DNA from: Mycolicibacterium litorale
Lineage (GTDB): Bacteria; Actinomycetota; Actinomycetes; Mycobacteriales; Mycobacteriaceae
Assembly: GCA_002007745.1 (NCBI GenBank)
Contig: CP019882.1
Coordinates: forward strand, 4,898,001-4,962,000
Direction of reading: 5' to 3'
Length of the DNA: 64,000 bases
Under the pieces are notes generated by a model that saw only the letters and a program-made list of their open reading frames with translations, was not told the DNA's origin and did no database searches. Shown piece after piece: positions 52,037 to 60,232 of this stretch. Every line of letters starts with the position of its first letter. Position 1 is the stretch's first letter. Position numbers and translations under genes: made by a program.

Positions 52037-52960
52037 ATGCGGTCCATCTGGAAAGGCTCGATCGCCTTCGGTCTGGTTAACGTCCCCGTCAAGGTGTACA
52101 GCGCCACCGAGGACCACGACCTGAAGTTTCACCAGGTGCACGCCAAGGACAACGGCCGCATCCGATACAAGCGGGTCTGCGAGGTGTGCGGCGAGGTCGT
52201 CGAATTCCGCGACATCGCCAAGGCGTACGAGTCCGACGACGGCCAGACCGTGGTGATCACCGACGAGGACATCGCCACTCTTCCCGAAGAGCGCAGCCGC
52301 GAGATCGAGGTGGTGGAGTTCGTTCCGGCCAGCGAGATCGACCCGCTGATGTATGACCGCAGCTACTTCCTCGAACCGGACGGCAAGTCATCGAAATCCT
52401 ATGTGCTGCTTGCCAAAACACTCGCCGACACCGACCGGGTCGCCATCGTCCACTTCGCGTTGCGTAACAAGACGCGATTGGCGGCGCTGCGCGTCAAAGA
52501 CTTCTCCAAGCGCGACGTGATGGTGGTGCACACCCTGCTGTGGCCGGACGAGATCCGCGACCCCGACTTCCCGGTGCTCGACAAGGAGGTGGAGATCAAG
52601 CCGGCCGAGCTGAAGATGGCGAGCCAGGTGGTCGAGTCGATGGCCGACGACTTCCATCCCGAGCAGTTCCGTGACACCTATCAGGAGCAACTCAAGGAGC
52701 TTGTGGAAGCCAAGCTGGAAGGCGGCGAGGCGTTCACCACCGAGGACCAGCCCGCCGAACTCGACGAGACCGAGGACGTCTCGGACTTGCTGGCCAAGCT
52801 GGAAGCCAGCGTCAAGCGCCGCCGCGGCGAATCCAGCGACCCCGACGACGAGCCGCCCGCCACGAAAGCGCCCGCGAAAAAGGCTGCCGCCAAGAAGGCA
52901 CCGACCAAGAAGGCCGCCGCGAAGAAGGCTCCCGCAAAAAAGGCCGCGACCAAGAAGTAG
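52037..52960 (+). CDS. ku: Non-homologous end joining protein Ku
   Basis: 307 aa. The bacterial Ku core begins with SIWKGSIAFGLVNVPVKVYS and continues through HFALRNKTRLAALRV and the helical region to about 260. The last 45 residues are a Lys/Ala/Pro-rich tail (repeats of the KKAPAKKA kind), which in M. smegmatis-like Ku proteins extends DNA binding and is absent from the M. tuberculosis protein. It binds DNA ends as a homodimer and recruits LigD, encoded 300 bases away on the other strand. Confidence 0.95.
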   Translation: MRSIWKGSIAFGLVNVPVKVYSATEDHDLKFHQVHAKDNGRIRYKRVCEVCGEVVEFRDIAKAYESDDGQTVVITDEDIATLPEERSREIEVVEFVPASEIDPLMYDRSYFLEPDGKSSKSYVLLAKTLADTDRVAIVHFALRNKTRLAALRVKDFSKRDVMVVHTLLWPDEIRDPDFPVLDKEVEIKPAELKMASQVVESMADDFHPEQFRDTYQEQLKELVEAKLEGGEAFTTEDQPAELDETEDVSDLLAKLEASVKRRRGESSDPDDEPPATKAPAKKAAAKKAPTKKAAAKKAPAKKAATKK

Positions 52961-52987
52961 GTACGCCAAACCCGTTCGTGACCAAAT

Positions 52988-53001
52988 TAGAACGTGTTTC
53001 A
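52988..53001 (+). promoter_or_regulatory. KstR-type operator before the SDR/DapB-like operon
   Basis: TAGAACGTGTTTCA fits TnnAACnnGTTnnA at every fixed position. It ends 74 bases before the SDR start (53076), a normal distance for a repressor site. It is the second such match in the window, the other being at 36112. The lack of symmetry outside the core makes it weaker than the first. Confidence 0.65.
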
Positions 53002-53075
53002 ATTGCCTTCGGTAATCAGCGTCATCCGACGCAGAGGTCTTGTTACGGTGTTCGCCGACAACGGAAGAGAGTCAC

Positions 53076-53867
53076 GTGATCCTCGACAAATTCAGACTTG
53101 ACGGTCAAGTTGCAGTAGTCACTGGCGCCGGGCGCGGCCTGGGCGCGGCGATCGCCGTCGCCTTCGCCGAGGTCGGCGCCGACGTCGTCATCGGCTCGCG
53201 CACCCAGTCGGAATTGGAGGCCGTTGCCGGCCAGATCGAGGCCGCCGGACAGCGCGCCCACATCGTCGTCGGCGACCTCGCCCAACCCGACACCACCGCC
53301 AAGCTCGCCGGCACCGCGGTCGAGGCGTTCGGCAAGCTCGACATCGTGGTCAACAATGTCGGCGGCACCATGCCCAACGCGCTGATGAACACCACCGTCA
53401 AGGACATGAAGGACGCATTCACCTTCAACGTGCTGACCGCGCATGCGCTCACCCTCGCGGCGGTGCCGCTGATGCTGGAGCATTCCGGCGGCGGCAACAT
53501 CATCAACATCACCTCGACCATGGGCCGGTTGGCCGGGCGCGGATTCGCCGCCTACAGCACCGCCAAGGCCGCACTGGCCCACTACACCCGACTCACCTCG
53601 CTCGATCTCTGCCCCAAGATCCGGGTCAACGCCATCGCGCCGGGGTCGATCCTGACCTCCGCGCTGGAGATCGTCGCCTCCAACGAGGACCTGCGCGATC
53701 CGATGGAGAAGGCCACCCCCATGCGCCGCCTCGGCGATCCGCTCGACATCGCCGCGGCTGCGGTCTATCTCGCATCGCCCGCGGCGAGCTACCTCACCGG
53801 CAAGATGCTCGAGGTCGACGGCGGCCTCATCGTTCCCAATCTCGACCTGCCGATCCCCGACCTGTAA
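53076..53867 (+). CDS. SDR family oxidoreductase (KstR-box operon)
   Basis: 263-residue classical SDR. GAGRGLGAAIAVAF cofactor loop near 18-31, NNVGG near 94, ITSTMG with catalytic Ser near 148, and YSTAKAALAHY near 161. Ser-Arg after the second strand (IGSRTQSE) favours NADP. GTG 53076 is chosen because GGAAGAGAG lies before it; the ATG/GTG upstream at 53040 lacks a ribosome site. A KstR-like operator is 74 bases upstream. Followed after nine bases by the DapB-like gene; position suggests correspondence to M. tuberculosis Rv0927c. Confidence 0.87.
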   Translation: MILDKFRLDGQVAVVTGAGRGLGAAIAVAFAEVGADVVIGSRTQSELEAVAGQIEAAGQRAHIVVGDLAQPDTTAKLAGTAVEAFGKLDIVVNNVGGTMPNALMNTTVKDMKDAFTFNVLTAHALTLAAVPLMLEHSGGGNIINITSTMGRLAGRGFAAYSTAKAALAHYTRLTSLDLCPKIRVNAIAPGSILTSALEIVASNEDLRDPMEKATPMRRLGDPLDIAAAAVYLASPAASYLTGKMLEVDGGLIVPNLDLPIPDL

Positions 53868-53876
53868 GGAGTGTCC

Positions 53877-54953
53877 ATGGCCATCCGCGTCGCACAGATC
53901 GGCACCGGCAACGTCGGTGTCCACGCCCTGACCGCCCTGATCACCAACCCCGCGTTCGAACTCACCGGGGTGTGGGTCTCGTCGGACGCGAAGGCCGGCA
54001 AGGACGCCGCCGAACTCGCCGGCCTTGCCGGTGCGACCGGCGTCGTCGCCACCACCGATCTCGACGCCGTGCTGGCCACCGACCCGCAATGCGTCGTCTA
54101 CAACGCCATGGCCGACAACCGGCTACCCGAGGCACTCGAGGACTACCGGCGAATCCTGGCCGCGGGAGTCAACGTCGTCGGCAGCGGCCCGGTGTTCCTG
54201 CAGTGGCCGTGGCAGGTGATCCCCGACGAGATGATCGAGCCGCTGGAGGACGCTGCGCAGCAGGGGAATTCGAGCATCTTCGTCAACGGGATCGACCCCG
54301 GCTTTGCCAACGACCTGTTGCCGCTCGCGTTGGCCGGCACCTGCCAGCGCATCCAGCAGGTGCGCTGTATGGAGATTCTCGACTACGCCACCTACGACAG
54401 CGCCGTGGTGATGTTCGACGTGATGGGTTTCGGCAAGCCGCTCGACGAGATCCCCATGCTGCTGCAGTCCGGGGTGCTGAGCCTGGCCTGGGGCTCGGTG
54501 GTCCGTCAGCTGGCGGCCGGCTTGGGCCTGGAACTCGACGGCATCGAGGAAATGTACGTGCGCGAGCCGGCACCGGAGGACTTCGAGATCGCCGCCGGGC
54601 ACATCGCCAAGGGCACCGCCGCCGGGCTGCGCTTCGAGGTCATCGGGCTGGTCGGCGGGGCGCCCGTGGTCGTCCTCGAACACATCACCCGCTTGCGCGA
54701 AGACCTGTGCCCGCAGTGGCCGCAGCCGGCCCAGCCCGGCGGCAACTATCGCATCGAAATCACCGGCGAGCCGTCCTACGCGCTGGACCTCTGCCTGGCC
54801 TCGCCCAACGGCGACCACAATCACGCCGGCCTGGTGGCCACCGCTATGCGGCTCGTCAACGCCATCCCGGCGGTGGTTGCCGCTCCCCCGGGCATCTGCA
54901 CGACCATCGACCTGCCGCTGGTCACCGGCAAAGGGCTGTACGCTGCAGGGTAG
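53877..54953 (+). CDS. DapB-like NAD(P)-dependent dehydrogenase (2,4-diaminopentanoate dehydrogenase-like)
   Basis: 358 aa. Rossmann motif QIGTGNVGVHALTALI near 6-21 and a C-terminal half of the dihydrodipicolinate-reductase/DAPDH type (NGIDPGFANDLLPLAL near 142; LEILDYATYDS-like segment). AAGGAG stands six bases before ATG 53877, so GTG 53871 is less likely. Mycobacteria carry several such proteins near SDR and lipid genes, and their substrates are unknown; a role on amines is not certain. Cotranscribed with the SDR under the KstR-type site. Confidence 0.85.
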   Translation: MAIRVAQIGTGNVGVHALTALITNPAFELTGVWVSSDAKAGKDAAELAGLAGATGVVATTDLDAVLATDPQCVVYNAMADNRLPEALEDYRRILAAGVNVVGSGPVFLQWPWQVIPDEMIEPLEDAAQQGNSSIFVNGIDPGFANDLLPLALAGTCQRIQQVRCMEILDYATYDSAVVMFDVMGFGKPLDEIPMLLQSGVLSLAWGSVVRQLAAGLGLELDGIEEMYVREPAPEDFEIAAGHIAKGTAAGLRFEVIGLVGGAPVVVLEHITRLREDLCPQWPQPAQPGGNYRIEITGEPSYALDLCLASPNGDHNHAGLVATAMRLVNAIPAVVAAPPGICTTIDLPLVTGKGLYAAG

Positions 54954-54977
54954 AGGAACCGCCAGGAGGGAATGCAG

Positions 54978-55295
54978 ATGCGGCACATGCTCCGTCATGC
55001 GTTTGCGGCGGTCGTCGCGGCCGGCGCCACCGCAGGCGTGCTTGCGCCCTCGGCCATCGCCGATACCACGCTGATCGCGCCGTCGGTCCCCAACTGCGTC
55101 GAGACCGGCGGCAGCTCCGTGATCGGTGGCAACTCCACCGAATGCGGCACCCCGGGCAATGTGCAGCTCAACGCAACCCCGGAAGTTCCCGAGGATTTCG
55201 CCTATCCCTGGGGCGACGAGTTCTACGGTCCCGCACTGATTTTCGGTGGTCCGGGTCCCGCCGCCGGCGGCGGCGCCCACGGCGGGGGCCGCTAG
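54978..55295 (+). CDS. Small secreted protein with CxxTG...CxTPG motif
   Basis: 105 aa. Signal peptide with Arg/His-rich n-region, hydrophobic AAVVAAGATAGVLAPSA and cleavage near AIA-DT. The mature part has one cysteine pair in PNCVETGG...STECGTPGN and a Gly/Pro-rich end. ATG 54978 has GGAGGG seven bases upstream (54972 is the other choice). The next gene encodes a second protein with the same motif, so the two look like tandem paralogues. Function unknown; cell-envelope location likely. Confidence 0.78.
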   Translation: MRHMLRHAFAAVVAAGATAGVLAPSAIADTTLIAPSVPNCVETGGSSVIGGNSTECGTPGNVQLNATPEVPEDFAYPWGDEFYGPALIFGGPGPAAGGGAHGGGR

Positions 55296-55328
55296 CTCGT
55301 CACCACGCGGCCACGAAGGAGGCCCACC

Positions 55329-55568
55329 ATGCGGACCAAGATCGCTCTTGGTGCCCCGTTGCTGATCGCGGTCACGAGCGTGCTGCTCGCCGCCCCGGCT
55401 TCGGCAGCGCCCCAATGCACCGACACCGGACCGAACACGACCGTCTGCCAGACACCCGGGCACTCCCAGATCACCACCTCGCCCAACCCCGCCCTGCAGA
55501 ACCCGCTCGCCGGATGGGGCTTCGGCGGCATCGGGATCGGGCTCGGCGGAATCTTCATCGGTCTCTGA
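55329..55568 (+). CDS. Small secreted protein, paralogue of the preceding one
   Basis: 79 aa. Signal peptide MRTKIALGAPLLIAVTSVLL with cleavage after ASA, then APQCTDTGPNTTVCQTPGHS, the same C-x-x-TG...C-x-TPG arrangement as in the protein before it, and a Gly-rich hydrophobic tail (FGGIGIGLGGIFIGL) that may lie in the membrane or mycomembrane. GAAGGAGG is close upstream of the ATG. Stops shortly before the metal-responsive promoter of mntH. Confidence 0.78.
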   Translation: MRTKIALGAPLLIAVTSVLLAAPASAAPQCTDTGPNTTVCQTPGHSQITTSPNPALQNPLAGWGFGGIGIGLGGIFIGL

Positions 55569-55607
55569 CCTCACCCGCGGTGCAGTGGGCCTCGTACCGG
55601 TCGACGC

Positions 55608-55625
55608 TAGGTTTCGGTTAACCTA
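55608..55625 (+). promoter_or_regulatory. TAGGTT-N6-AACCTA palindrome, IdeR/MntR-like box before mntH
   Basis: Arms TAGGTT (55608-55613) and AACCTA (55620-55625) with spacer TCGGTT. It is close to the mycobacterial IdeR/MntR box, in which TTAGGTTAG and its complement CTAACCTAA are the halves. Located 37 bases before the TTG start of mntH, the place expected for manganese- or iron-dependent repression. Confidence 0.7.
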
Positions 55626-55662
55626 ACTTTCGGCTTCGTACTCCCGGATAGAAGGCCGTCGG

Positions 55663-56886
55663 TTGGCTCTGGTGACCCGCTTCCCCAAGGCGGGCCTCGC
55701 GCTGCTCGGGCCCGCCTTCGTCGCCGCCATCGCCTACGTGGATCCGGGCAACGTCGCGGCCAACGTCAGCGCCGGCGCCCAATTCGGATTCCTGCTGGTG
55801 TGGGTGATCGTGGTGGCCAACGCGATGGCCGGACTGGTGCAGTATCTGTCGGCCAAGCTCGGCCTGGTCACGGGCCGATCACTGCCCGAGGCGGTCCGTG
55901 ACCACACCCGCACACCGACCCGGATCTGCTACTGGCTTCAGGCCGAACTGGTGGCGGTCGCCACCGACCTGGCCGAGGTGGTCGGCGGCGCGATCGCGCT
56001 GCACCTGTTGTTCGACCTGCCGCTGCTGCTCGGCGGCGTGATCACCGGCGCGGTGTCCCTGGTGCTGCTCGCGATTCAGGATCGTCGCGGCCAACGGGTC
56101 TTCGAGCGGGTCATCACCGGCCTACTGCTGGTGATCGCGATCGGCTTCCTGGCCAGCCTCTTCGTCAACGCACCACCGGCCAGTGCCGTCGCGGCGGGGC
56201 TGGTTCCCCGTTTCGACGGCCCGGAAAGCGTCCTGCTGGCGACGGCCATGCTGGGCGCCACGGTGATGCCACACGCGGTCTATCTGCATTCCGGCTTGGC
56301 CCGCGACAGGCACGGTCACCCCGCGCCCGGCACGGTGCGCGCACGACTGCTGCGGGTGACGCGCTGGGACGTCGGCATCGCGATGCTGGTCGCCGGCGCA
56401 GTCAACATGTCGATGCTGCTGGTCGCGGCCACCAACCTGCAGGGTCGCGCCGACACCGATTCGATCGAGGGCGCCCACGCCGCGGTGCGCGACACCCTCG
56501 GGCCCGTCGTCGCGCTGTTCTTCGCGATCGGGCTGTTGGCCTCCGGGCTGGCGTCGACCTCGGTCGGCGCCTACGCCGGCGCGATGATCATGCAAGGCCT
56601 GCTACGGAGATCGTTTCCGTTGCTGATCCGCCGGCTCGTCACGCTCATCCCCGCCCTGGTGGTGCTGGCCGCCGGCATCGACCCCAGTCGTGCGCTGGTG
56701 ATCTCCCAGGTGGTGTTGTCATTCGGCATCCCCTTCGCCCTGATCCCGCTGGTCCGGCTGACGGCTAAGCCCGCCCTGATGGGCGCCGATACCAATGCCC
56801 GGCTGACCACCGCTCTCGGGTGGACCGTCGCCGCGGTCATTACGCTTCTCAACGTGGTGTTGATCTACCTGACCTTCGCGCACTGA
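55663..56886 (+). CDS. mntH: NRAMP-type divalent metal transporter MntH
   Basis: 407-residue Mn2+/Fe2+:H+ symporter with about 11 helices. The metal-site motif of helix one is present (YVDPGNVAAN, DPGN at about 23-26) and that of helix six (MPHAVYLHSGL near 203). TTG 55663 is taken as start with AGAAGG seven bases upstream; GTG 55672 is the alternative. An IdeR/MntR-type palindrome precedes it. By order it corresponds to M. tuberculosis Rv0924c. Confidence 0.93.
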   Translation: MALVTRFPKAGLALLGPAFVAAIAYVDPGNVAANVSAGAQFGFLLVWVIVVANAMAGLVQYLSAKLGLVTGRSLPEAVRDHTRTPTRICYWLQAELVAVATDLAEVVGGAIALHLLFDLPLLLGGVITGAVSLVLLAIQDRRGQRVFERVITGLLLVIAIGFLASLFVNAPPASAVAAGLVPRFDGPESVLLATAMLGATVMPHAVYLHSGLARDRHGHPAPGTVRARLLRVTRWDVGIAMLVAGAVNMSMLLVAATNLQGRADTDSIEGAHAAVRDTLGPVVALFFAIGLLASGLASTSVGAYAGAMIMQGLLRRSFPLLIRRLVTLIPALVVLAAGIDPSRALVISQVVLSFGIPFALIPLVRLTAKPALMGADTNARLTTALGWTVAAVITLLNVVLIYLTFAH

Positions 56887-56889
56887 CTC

Positions 56890-57971
56890 ATGCAGGGCCC
56901 GCTGTCGCCGGCCGAGCGGCTCCGCCACCCGTATTTCGCCTACGGGTCCAACCTGTGCGTGCAGCAGATGGCCCGGCGGTGTCCCGAGGCCGTCGACCCG
57001 CGACCGGCCACCCTCGCCGACCATGACTGGCTGATCAACGAGCGCGGGGTGGCCACCGTCGAACCCGTTACCGGCAGCACCGTCCACGGTGTGTTGTGGT
57101 GGCTGTCCGACCACGACCTGGCCACCCTCGACAGCGCCGAGGGGTGCCGGTTCGCTACCGCCGCGACCGTCTGACCGTGCACACCCGTGACGGGCCCTCG
57201 CCGGCCTGGGTCTACATCGATCACCGGACCGAACCCGGCCCACCCCGACCGGGTTACCTGGAACGCATCATCGACGGCGCCCTGCATCACGGCCTGCCAC
57301 ACCGCTGGATCGAATTCCTGCGCCGCTGGGATCCGGCCAGTTGGCCGGTACCGTCACGCGCGAACGACCAAGGCCCACAGACCCTTTCGGAGCTGCTCGC
57401 AGATCCCGCCGTCGTCGAGGTGAGCCGGCTGCGATCACGGTTCGGATTTCTGGCCATCCACGGCGGTGGTCTCGAGAAGATGACCGACGTCATCGCCGAA
57501 CGCGCCGCCGAGGCGGCCGGGGCGTCGCTCTATCTGGTGCGCCATCCGGTGGACTATCCCCACCACCTGCCCTCGGCGCGCTACCTGGCCGCCGAATCGA
57601 ACCGTCTCGCCGCGTTCCTCGACCACGTGGACGTGGCGGTGTCGCTGCACGGGTACGGCCGGATCGGCCGCAGCACCCAACTGCTGGCCGGCGGACGCAA
57701 CCGGGCGCTGGCCGCCCACCTGGCGGCGAGCATCGATCTGCCGGGCCACCAGATCGTCACCGACCTCGACGCCATTCCCGCCGAGCTGCGCGGGCTGCAC
57801 CCGGAGAATCCGGTGAACCGCGTTCGTCAGTGCGGGGCCCAGCTCGAGCTGCCGGCCCGGGTTCGGGGTATCAGCCCGCGCAGCCAGCCGCCGGCCGTCG
57901 ACGACGGGCTGTCTCCGGCAACGTCTGCGCTGGTGTCGGGCTTGATCGCGGCCGCGAACTCCTGGCGATAG
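56890..57971 (+). pseudogene. Gamma-glutamylcyclotransferase / poly-gamma-glutamate hydrolase fusion, frameshifted
   Basis: First frame (56890-57174): glutamylcyclotransferase fold, FAYGSNLCVQQMARRCP near 17-33, then GVLWWLSDHDLATLDSAEG; it then derails into ATAATV and stops. Second frame (open from 57096 to 57971): continues as RYRRDRLTVHTRDG and, after ERIIDGALHHGLPHRWIEF, carries a poly-gamma-glutamate hydrolase domain (RFGFLAIHGGGLEKMTDVIAE; VAVSLHGYGR; NPVNRVRQCGAQLELP, with metal-binding His and Glu). Adding one G to the run at 57141-57144 joins both into one protein of about 360 aa. Two gamma-glutamyl-cleaving modules in one chain would fit breakdown of gamma-glutamyl polymers or peptides. 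Confidence 0.8.
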
Positions 57972-57989
57972 AAAATTCTGCTCCGGCAC

Positions 57990-58016
57990 CCATCCACGGC
58001 GTCAGGTGCTCCGAAT
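57990..58016 (+). promoter_or_regulatory. SigK-type promoter of the DUF1365-sigK-rskA operon
   Basis: CCATCC at 57990-57995 and CCGAAT at 58011-58016, spaced by 15 bases, are the -35 and -10 elements described for SigK in mycobacteria. The promoter lies 41 bases before ATG 58057, so SigK would drive its own operon. Confidence 0.75.
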
Positions 58017-58056
58017 ACCGGGTGTGGAACCGATGAGCACCCGTGGAGGCCGTCCG

Positions 58057-58851
58057 ATGCTGACCCCTGCGCTGTACCGGACCCGAATCACCCACCTGCG
58101 CCGGTCGCCGGTGCACCACTACGCCGAGCACCGGGGCTACAGCTGGTACGTCGACGTCGATGACCTACCGCGGCTGCCCGGCTGGCTGCGGCCCTTCGCC
58201 CGCTTCGAGGCCGTCGACCACCTGCACGGCGCACCGCAGGACTCCCTGCGGCAACGGGTGGACGCCGTGCTGGCCGAGCACGGTATTCACCTGCCCGGCG
58301 GGCGGGTCACCGCGCTGCTGATGCCGCGGGTCCTGGGCCGGGCGTTCAACCCGCTGAGCCTGTTCTGGTGCCACGACGCCGACGGCGCGCTGCGCTGCGT
58401 GATCGCCCAAGCCCAGAACCTGAACGGCGAGCGACACGCGTATGTTCTTCCGCCCGATCAGGATTCGCCGGTGATGGTGATGAAGAACTTCTACGTGTCG
58501 CCGTTCACCGGAGTCGACGGCTACTACCTGGTCCGGGCGCCGCGGCCGGACCAGAAGCTTGATCTGACCATCTCGCTGCACCGGGAGAACCAGCCGGCGC
58601 TGGTGGCCACGGTGCGCGGTACCCGCCGGCGCGCCAGCATCGGACAGATCGTCCGCCTGCAGTTCAGCGCGCCCCTGGCACCGCAGGTGGCCGCGTTGAG
58701 CATGCGCCTCCAGAACCTCATCCTGCGGTTGCGCGGTGTGCCGGTGATACCCCGTCCGGCCGAGGAGCTCCAGCGCGTCCCGCAGGCCATCAGCATCCAG
58801 CCGGCGGCCCCGGGATGGACGACGACGAATTGTTCGTGGATGCCGTCGTGA
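58057..58851 (+). CDS. DUF1365 domain-containing protein
   Basis: 264 aa. DUF1365 features: ALYRTRITHLRRSPVHHYAEHR opening, RAFNPLSLFWCHDADGALR near 102 and MVMKNFYVSPFTGVDGYY near 150. ATG 58057 is chosen for GGAGG eight bases upstream; 58033 is in frame. These proteins travel with cyclopropane synthases and FAD oxidoreductases; in M. tuberculosis the order is oxidoreductase, DUF1365, ufaA1, membrane protein, sigK. Here those intervening genes are absent and the gene overlaps sigK directly. Role unknown, probably in lipid modification. Confidence 0.85.
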   Translation: MLTPALYRTRITHLRRSPVHHYAEHRGYSWYVDVDDLPRLPGWLRPFARFEAVDHLHGAPQDSLRQRVDAVLAEHGIHLPGGRVTALLMPRVLGRAFNPLSLFWCHDADGALRCVIAQAQNLNGERHAYVLPPDQDSPVMVMKNFYVSPFTGVDGYYLVRAPRPDQKLDLTISLHRENQPALVATVRGTRRRASIGQIVRLQFSAPLAPQVAALSMRLQNLILRLRGVPVIPRPAEELQRVPQAISIQPAAPGWTTTNCSWMPS

Positions 58852-59465
58852 CCACCGCGGTTGACGCGCCCGTTACGCTACGGCTCAATGCCAGCGACAA
58901 CACACGGACGGCGGCGTTGACCACTGCCGATCTCGACGCTCTGCTGCGCCGGGTGGCGCAGCACGATGCCGACGCCTTCGCCGCGTTCTACGACGCCACC
59001 CGATCACGGGTCTTTGGCCTGATCACCAGGGTCTTGCGAGATCCGGGCTACAGCGAAGAAACCACCCAGGACGTCTACCTGCAGGTGTGGCGGACCGCTG
59101 AAAGCTACGACCCGGCATCGGGCAGTGCATTGGCCTGGTTGCTCACGGTTGCCCACCGCCGTGCCGTGGACCGGGTGCGCTCCGAGCAGGCCGCCACCCA
59201 GCGTGAGTCGCGCTACGGTGCGGCGACGGTCGAGACGCCGGCCGACCACGTGGCCGACGCGGTGATCACCGACGACGAGCGGCGACAGGTGGCCACGTGT
59301 CTGGGCGGGCTGACCGAGGTCCAGCGTGAGTGCATCGAGCTGGCCTACTACCAGGGAATGACCTACGTGCAGGTGTCTGAACGGCTGGCAGCCAACCTCG
59401 CGACAGTGAAGTCGCGGATGCGCGACGCCCTCCGCGGCCTGCGCAATTGTCTGGGTGTGCGATGA
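58815..59465 (+). CDS. sigK: ECF sigma factor SigK
   Basis: Up to 216 aa. Region 2 about 50-118 (AFAAFYDATRSRVFGLITRV, YSEETTQDVYLQVWRTA) and region 4 about 150-205 (TEVQRECIELAYYQGMTYVQ, ATVKSRMRDALRGLRNCL) match SigK. ATG 58815 overlaps the DUF1365 end by 37 bases; GTG 58848, in GTGA overlap with that stop, is an equally good start and gives 205 aa. Controlled by the anti-sigma factor encoded next; a SigK promoter precedes the operon, so it is probably self-activating. In M. tuberculosis it drives mpt70/mpt83. Confidence 0.93.
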   Translation: MDDDELFVDAVVTTAVDAPVTLRLNASDNTRTAALTTADLDALLRRVAQHDADAFAAFYDATRSRVFGLITRVLRDPGYSEETTQDVYLQVWRTAESYDPASGSALAWLLTVAHRRAVDRVRSEQAATQRESRYGAATVETPADHVADAVITDDERRQVATCLGGLTEVQRECIELAYYQGMTYVQVSERLAANLATVKSRMRDALRGLRNCLGVR

Positions 59466-59475
59466 GGGTGCTGCG

Positions 59476-60228
59476 ATGACTCGACCACACGATGGCTCCG
59501 GAACCGGAGACCTGCTGGAACTGGCGGTGCCCTATGCACTGCACGCGGTGTCCGAGGCCGAACGCGACGAGATCGAGGGCCAGCTCGCCGCGGCCGCTCG
59601 AGATGAGTCCGACGCCTTCTACGACGAGGTGCGGGCGGTCCGCGAAACGATGGCGGTGGTCTCCGCGGGTAGCGCCGTCGAACCGCCGGCCGATCTGCGT
59701 CGCCGCCTGCTGGCCGCGGTCGCCGATTCTGCCGGCGACAACGTGCGCACCCTGCCCACCGCCGGAGCGCGACCGTCCAGCCGGCGCTGGCGTACGGCAC
59801 TGCTGTCGGCCGCGGCGGCAGTGGTGATCGGTCTCGGCGCCGTCGGCGTCGGCCTGTCGCTGCGGCCCGAGCCGGCGCAACCCTCGACAGCACAACAGGT
59901 CTTCGCCGCACCCGACGTCCATACCGTCTCCGGCGCCATCCCCGGCGGCGGCACCGCCACCGTGGTCTTCTCCCGGGAGAAGAACGCCGGCGTGCTGGTG
60001 ATGAACGACGTGCCGAAGCCGGCGCCGGGCACGGTGTACCAGATGTGGCTGGTGGGCGACAGCGGTCAGACTTCGGCAGGCACGATGGACGACAAGGCGG
60101 TGTCACCGTCAACCACGGCAGTGCTCCCGGACCTGGGTAACTCCAAGGCGCTGAAGTTCACCGTCGAGCCCGGCAGCGGATCCACCCAGCCGACCGGTCA
60201 GGTGGTCGCCGAACTGCCGCTGGTGTAG
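59476..60228 (+). CDS. rskA: Anti-sigma-K factor RskA
   Basis: 250 aa. N-terminal cytoplasmic anti-sigma domain (LLELAVPYALHAVSEAERDE; about 10-75), one membrane helix about 102-125 (WRTALLSAAAAVVIGLGAVG), and an extracytoplasmic RskA domain (TVYQMWLVGDSGQTSAGTM; KALKFTVEPGSGS). It holds SigK at the membrane until regulated proteolysis. ATG 59476 is preferred; earlier in-frame codons overlap sigK. Starts 10 bases after the sigK stop. Confidence 0.92.
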   Translation: MTRPHDGSGTGDLLELAVPYALHAVSEAERDEIEGQLAAAARDESDAFYDEVRAVRETMAVVSAGSAVEPPADLRRRLLAAVADSAGDNVRTLPTAGARPSSRRWRTALLSAAAAVVIGLGAVGVGLSLRPEPAQPSTAQQVFAAPDVHTVSGAIPGGGTATVVFSREKNAGVLVMNDVPKPAPGTVYQMWLVGDSGQTSAGTMDDKAVSPSTTAVLPDLGNSKALKFTVEPGSGSTQPTGQVVAELPLV

Positions 60229-60232
60229 CGCC

